NCBI GenBank assembly: GCA_027604685.1
Contig: JADHYX010000202.1
Span: 1 to 38,637 of the forward strand
Source of the DNA: Lobulomyces angularis
Taxonomy: Eukaryota; Chytridiomycota; Chytridiomycetes; Lobulomycetales; Lobulomycetaceae
Reading direction: 5' to 3'
DNA: 38,637 nt
Below, in pieces: positions 35,679-38,637 of the stretch. Made by a program: the position numbers and the translations under genes. The stretch's first letter is position 1. Every line of letters begins with the position of its first letter. Under the pieces are notes generated by a model. The model worked only from the letters and a program-made list of their open reading frames with translations, had not been told where the DNA came from and searched no databases.

Positions 35679-38637
35679 TTAAGTAAATAAAGTCATAGCA
35701 AGTTCGGTTAGTTTGGAGTCACCCTTTAAATCAACTTCACTTAAAAACTCAGTAGGAAAGACTACGAGATGTCCCTGAATGCTATCCAGCTTTTCTCTGA
35801 TTGTTGAGATTGGCATATTTTCGTCATATATATGTCCTGCGACTATTTAAAAAAATAAAAAAATAAATTTTTTATTTTATTTTGCAAGTATATAAAAAAG
35901 AAAATTATATATTTTTTTAATTTTGTATTTTTAATTGTTTTTTTTTTTATTTTTTACCTGTTACTTTTCCTAGTTCAGGTTCCTTTTTAAAAAATGCATG
36001 ATACTGATCCCAATTTTTAACTAAAAAAAAAATAAGAAAACAAAAAAAAAAAATTTTTTTCACCATTATCATCAGGAACACAGTGAAATAATTCTCTAAA
36101 TTGTGTTGTGTTGGAATTTGCAGTGTTATTCCAAAATTTAATAAATTCTTCACTTAATGGATCTCTTACTAATTTATCGTATTTATCTCCAAATTCATAC
36201 TCTAAAATTTTTATTTTTATTTTATTTATTTTTTTTTTTTTTAATAATTTATTTTTTTGTTACCTTGAGAAGTTCCAGGAAGTCTCATTGCTTCTGAAAC
36301 AATTCTCTGATCGGTTGTTACCGGTTTCATTAAACCAAGATGTTCTCTAAATATCTGTCTACGAAATGTTGTTGCAAATTTTGAAACCTGGTAATCTTCT
36401 CCATTCATACGAGACTTTATCATTTCCGGGTCTTCAATTTTCATTGCTATTTCACTATCTCTGTCACCACATTGGGAACGGTCATTTAAATTGGCTGACC
36501 CAATAATAACTATACGGTCATCTACAATCATTAATTTCGAATGAATGTACAATAACTCTGTAACGTATTGGTTTCTCTCTAATGCTTCTACACCAGTACT
36601 TTGTTCTTTGCTAAACTTTTCACCTTAAAAAATAAAATAAAAAATTATTTTTCCTATTTTTTTTTTTTGTTTACCATTTAACCAAGTTTCATTTTTTAAA
36701 CTTTTTTCTTGACCTTTCAGAGCAAAAGAGGCAACACTATTTTTTACCTCACTTTTTTCTTCAGTTCTAGTAACGTTAGAATTTATTCTATCGTAACTTC
36801 TAAGAGAGTTAAAGTGTATGTAATCCTCAGGATTTATTCCTTTTTCTCTAAGTTTAAAAAATATACTCTTTTCACCTCGTGATATTGATGAATATTGCCA
36901 GTGCATTATCAGTCTAGCGTTTGAAGCATCTTTTGTAGATAACTCTGCTGGAAATGCTGGAACTAATGGCATTACAACGATAACCTTAAACTTTTTTTTT
37001 TCTTTTAAAAAAAAAAAATGAATTAAATTAAATTAAAATTTAATTTTTTTTTTTTTTTACCGTGAAATGCACGAATAATTCTTTCACATAAAGCTGTACC
37101 AATTTGATTTTCAACCATATAATCTTTATCAAAGTCAGTAGCAGTAACTAAACAATAATAAAAGAAAAACAAAGTTTAGTTTTTTTTTTTTTTTTTTTTC
37201 AAAAACAAAAAAAAAATTAAATATATACTAAAAAACTGGTTTTCAATGTAAATAAAGTGCTCAGCATGTTGAATAGTATGAATATAAGCATTTTGAATTG
37301 ATTTTTCATGGGAAAAACCAGTTGACCATTTAGTGGAACTACGTAGTACTTGTGTCTTCATTTTTCCAAATTCTTCTTTTTTTATGATACTTTTTGGCGG
37401 TAATGCAAGTTCTTCAATTTCGTCTCTATCTTCACTCTTGACATTTTTGACAAAATTCCAACGATCTACAAAATGTCTTGTAACATCGTTAACTGCATCT
37501 CCAATCTATTAAGAAAAAAAAATAAAATTGATGATTACAAAAAATTAGGTTTTTAAATTTTATTATTTTTATTACCATCCCGATAGATAAATCATGCCAT
37601 GGCCTAAATGATGATATAAAAATAAAAATTTAATTAAAAAAAAATTTTTTTTTTTTTTTTTTTTTTACATTCTTGCCAAATTCTTTTTATCAATGATGCA
37701 AACATCCCAAACTTTAACATCTTCAAAATCCCTGATTCTTGGATTTGAATAGTCTTGTCCAATGAAAACCTCAGATTTTGGATTTAATGGATCATTATCA
37801 GCCAAGTTGTGATTGTGAGTGTCCCATCTTCCAAAGCACAAGTCAATTCCACCAATGAACGCCATTTTTCTATCAACTACGACAATTTTTTCATGATGCT
37901 TTTAAAAGGGTGGTGGATATTAAATAAAAAAGAAAAAACTTTCTTACTGCCCATTGTAAGGTTGTAGCTAAAAGGGCAGCATGATCAGGATGTCGCTGTA
38001 CTCTAATGTTTGGGTGCAATGCCTGCAGAGTTAACTTCGTATGTTGTGAATCCAAGGTAAGAGCTTGTTTTACTTCTTTATACACAACCACATAAATCAA
38101 AACTCCTTGTTCGGCCTTTCGCTTTAAAATATTATCTAATCTCCAATGTTCATTGTCGGCTGGTGTTCTTCTCAAGTATACTTCAGGTGATAACCACCAA
38201 TCTTCAATGTATATCTCATGTTTGGCGTTTTCCAAAGCTTCGGAAACGGCATAGAGATAGTCCTTTCCATCAATATACCTTAATTACAACAAAAAAAAAA
38301 AGTTCGTTTTATTATTCATATTAATTTTGTTTTCTCACCATTTTACGTGAGAATTTTCCCTTACGGGGGAAAAAGATGAATGAGGGTTCACCTAAATAAA
38401 ATAAAAATAAATTTTTTCCTTTTTTTTTTTATCTTTTTCTACCTGAGATGTTGCTTCATGAGCATCAGCAACTATATTTTTTTTTTTGTTTTAAAAAAAA
38501 TAAAGTATTGTTAAAAAAATTAATAAAGGGTAAATAATAAAGAAAAAAAAAAAAGTTTTACCATCACCAGCAGTTCCTATACCGAAAGTATTTTCAAACC
38601 TAAATTATAATTACAAAAAAAAAGAAAAATTAAAAAA
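35679..38637 (-). CDS. Phospholipase D (SPO14/PLD1 type), N-terminus outside window
   Basis: Phosphatidylcholine-hydrolysing phospholipase D producing phosphatidic acid. Minus-strand exons enter from the right edge (FENTFGIGTAG near 38590) and read DAHEATSQ, VNPHSSFSPV, VKWYIDGKDYLYAVSEALEN and AKHEIYIEDWWLSPEVYLRR. Next come NIRVQRHPDH, the first HKD box HHEKIVVVDRKMAFIGGIDL + CFGRWDTH, PWHDLSIGM, GDAVNDVTRHFVDRWNF, and HAEHFIYIENQFF. After a Ser/Glu-rich insert, the second HKD box reads LLYIHSKLMIVDDRIVIIGS + ANLNDRSQCGDRDSE. The C-terminus runs SDPLSEEFIKFW to ELAMTLFT, stop at 35679-35681. Both catalytic His-Lys-Asp sets are intact. PX/PH domains expected upstream in SPO14 are beyond the window. 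About ten introns, some with T runs of 15 or more. Lipid-raft or membrane placement cannot be judged here. Confidence 0.94.

Overview
This is nuclear DNA of a small-genome, AT-rich eukaryote. It carries about 17 protein genes on both strands, packed tightly, and most are cut by short GT-AG introns (roughly 36-75 nt, T-rich, one of about 200 nt). Intergenic gaps are dominated by A/T homopolymer runs. I see no operons, prokaryotic signals, tRNA/rRNA genes, CRISPR arrays or intact mobile elements. The gene set mixes fungal traits (an Sfp1/JAZF1-type zinc-finger protein, an HMT1-type half ABC transporter, a fungal-looking MCM5, an Spo14-type phospholipase D) with two motile-cilium genes (CFAP61 and RSPH9). 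That combination suggests a flagellated early-branching fungus or relative (Cryptomycota/Rozella-like, aphelid or chytrid-like). This placement is inference from gene content; no marker in the window proves it.

Layout, left to right. (1) 1-2137 minus: HMT1/ABCB6-type ABC transporter, truncated by the window before its nucleotide-binding motifs. (2) 2213-2692 plus: small probable mitochondrial membrane protein. (3) 2833-7700 minus: CFAP61. (4) 8190-9523 plus: AMSH-type JAMM deubiquitinase. (5) 9958-11979 minus: V-ATPase subunit B. (6) 12200-13110 minus: HDDC2/YGK1-type HD hydrolase with two microexons. (7) 13270-13806 plus: mitochondrial inner membrane peptidase subunit IMP2. (8) 13945-16799 minus: MCM5. 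(9) 16842-17034 minus: doubtful tiny gene. (10) 17202-18374 minus: RSPH9. (11) 18689-about 20660 minus: coding-like exons that I cannot join into one identified gene. (12) 20748-21381 plus: NEDD8/RUB1 precursor in six tiny exons. (13) 21734-22522 plus: unidentified protein. (14) 23353-24720 plus: PA-TM-RING ubiquitin ligase. (15) 24958-25731 minus: Lys-rich unidentified protein. (16) 26038-27378 minus: Sfp1/JAZF1-like zinc-finger factor. (17) 28232-29000 plus: METTL21D/VCPKMT-like methyltransferase. (18) 29156-30888 minus: RRB1/GRWD1 WD40 ribosome-assembly chaperone. (19) 31815-35423 plus: PRP5/DDX46 splicing helicase. (20) 35679-38637 minus: phospholipase D, whose N-terminus lies beyond the right edge.

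The genes are mostly unrelated housekeeping functions. Loose themes are the ubiquitin/NEDD8 pathway (AMSH, NEDD8, PA-TM-RING ligase), ribosome production (Sfp1-like factor, RRB1) and the axoneme (CFAP61, RSPH9). I saw no evidence that these form one functional locus. The observations most worth a second look are the microexons in the HD-hydrolase, MCM5 and NEDD8 genes, the unresolved 18.7-20.7 kb region, and the unassigned small proteins.
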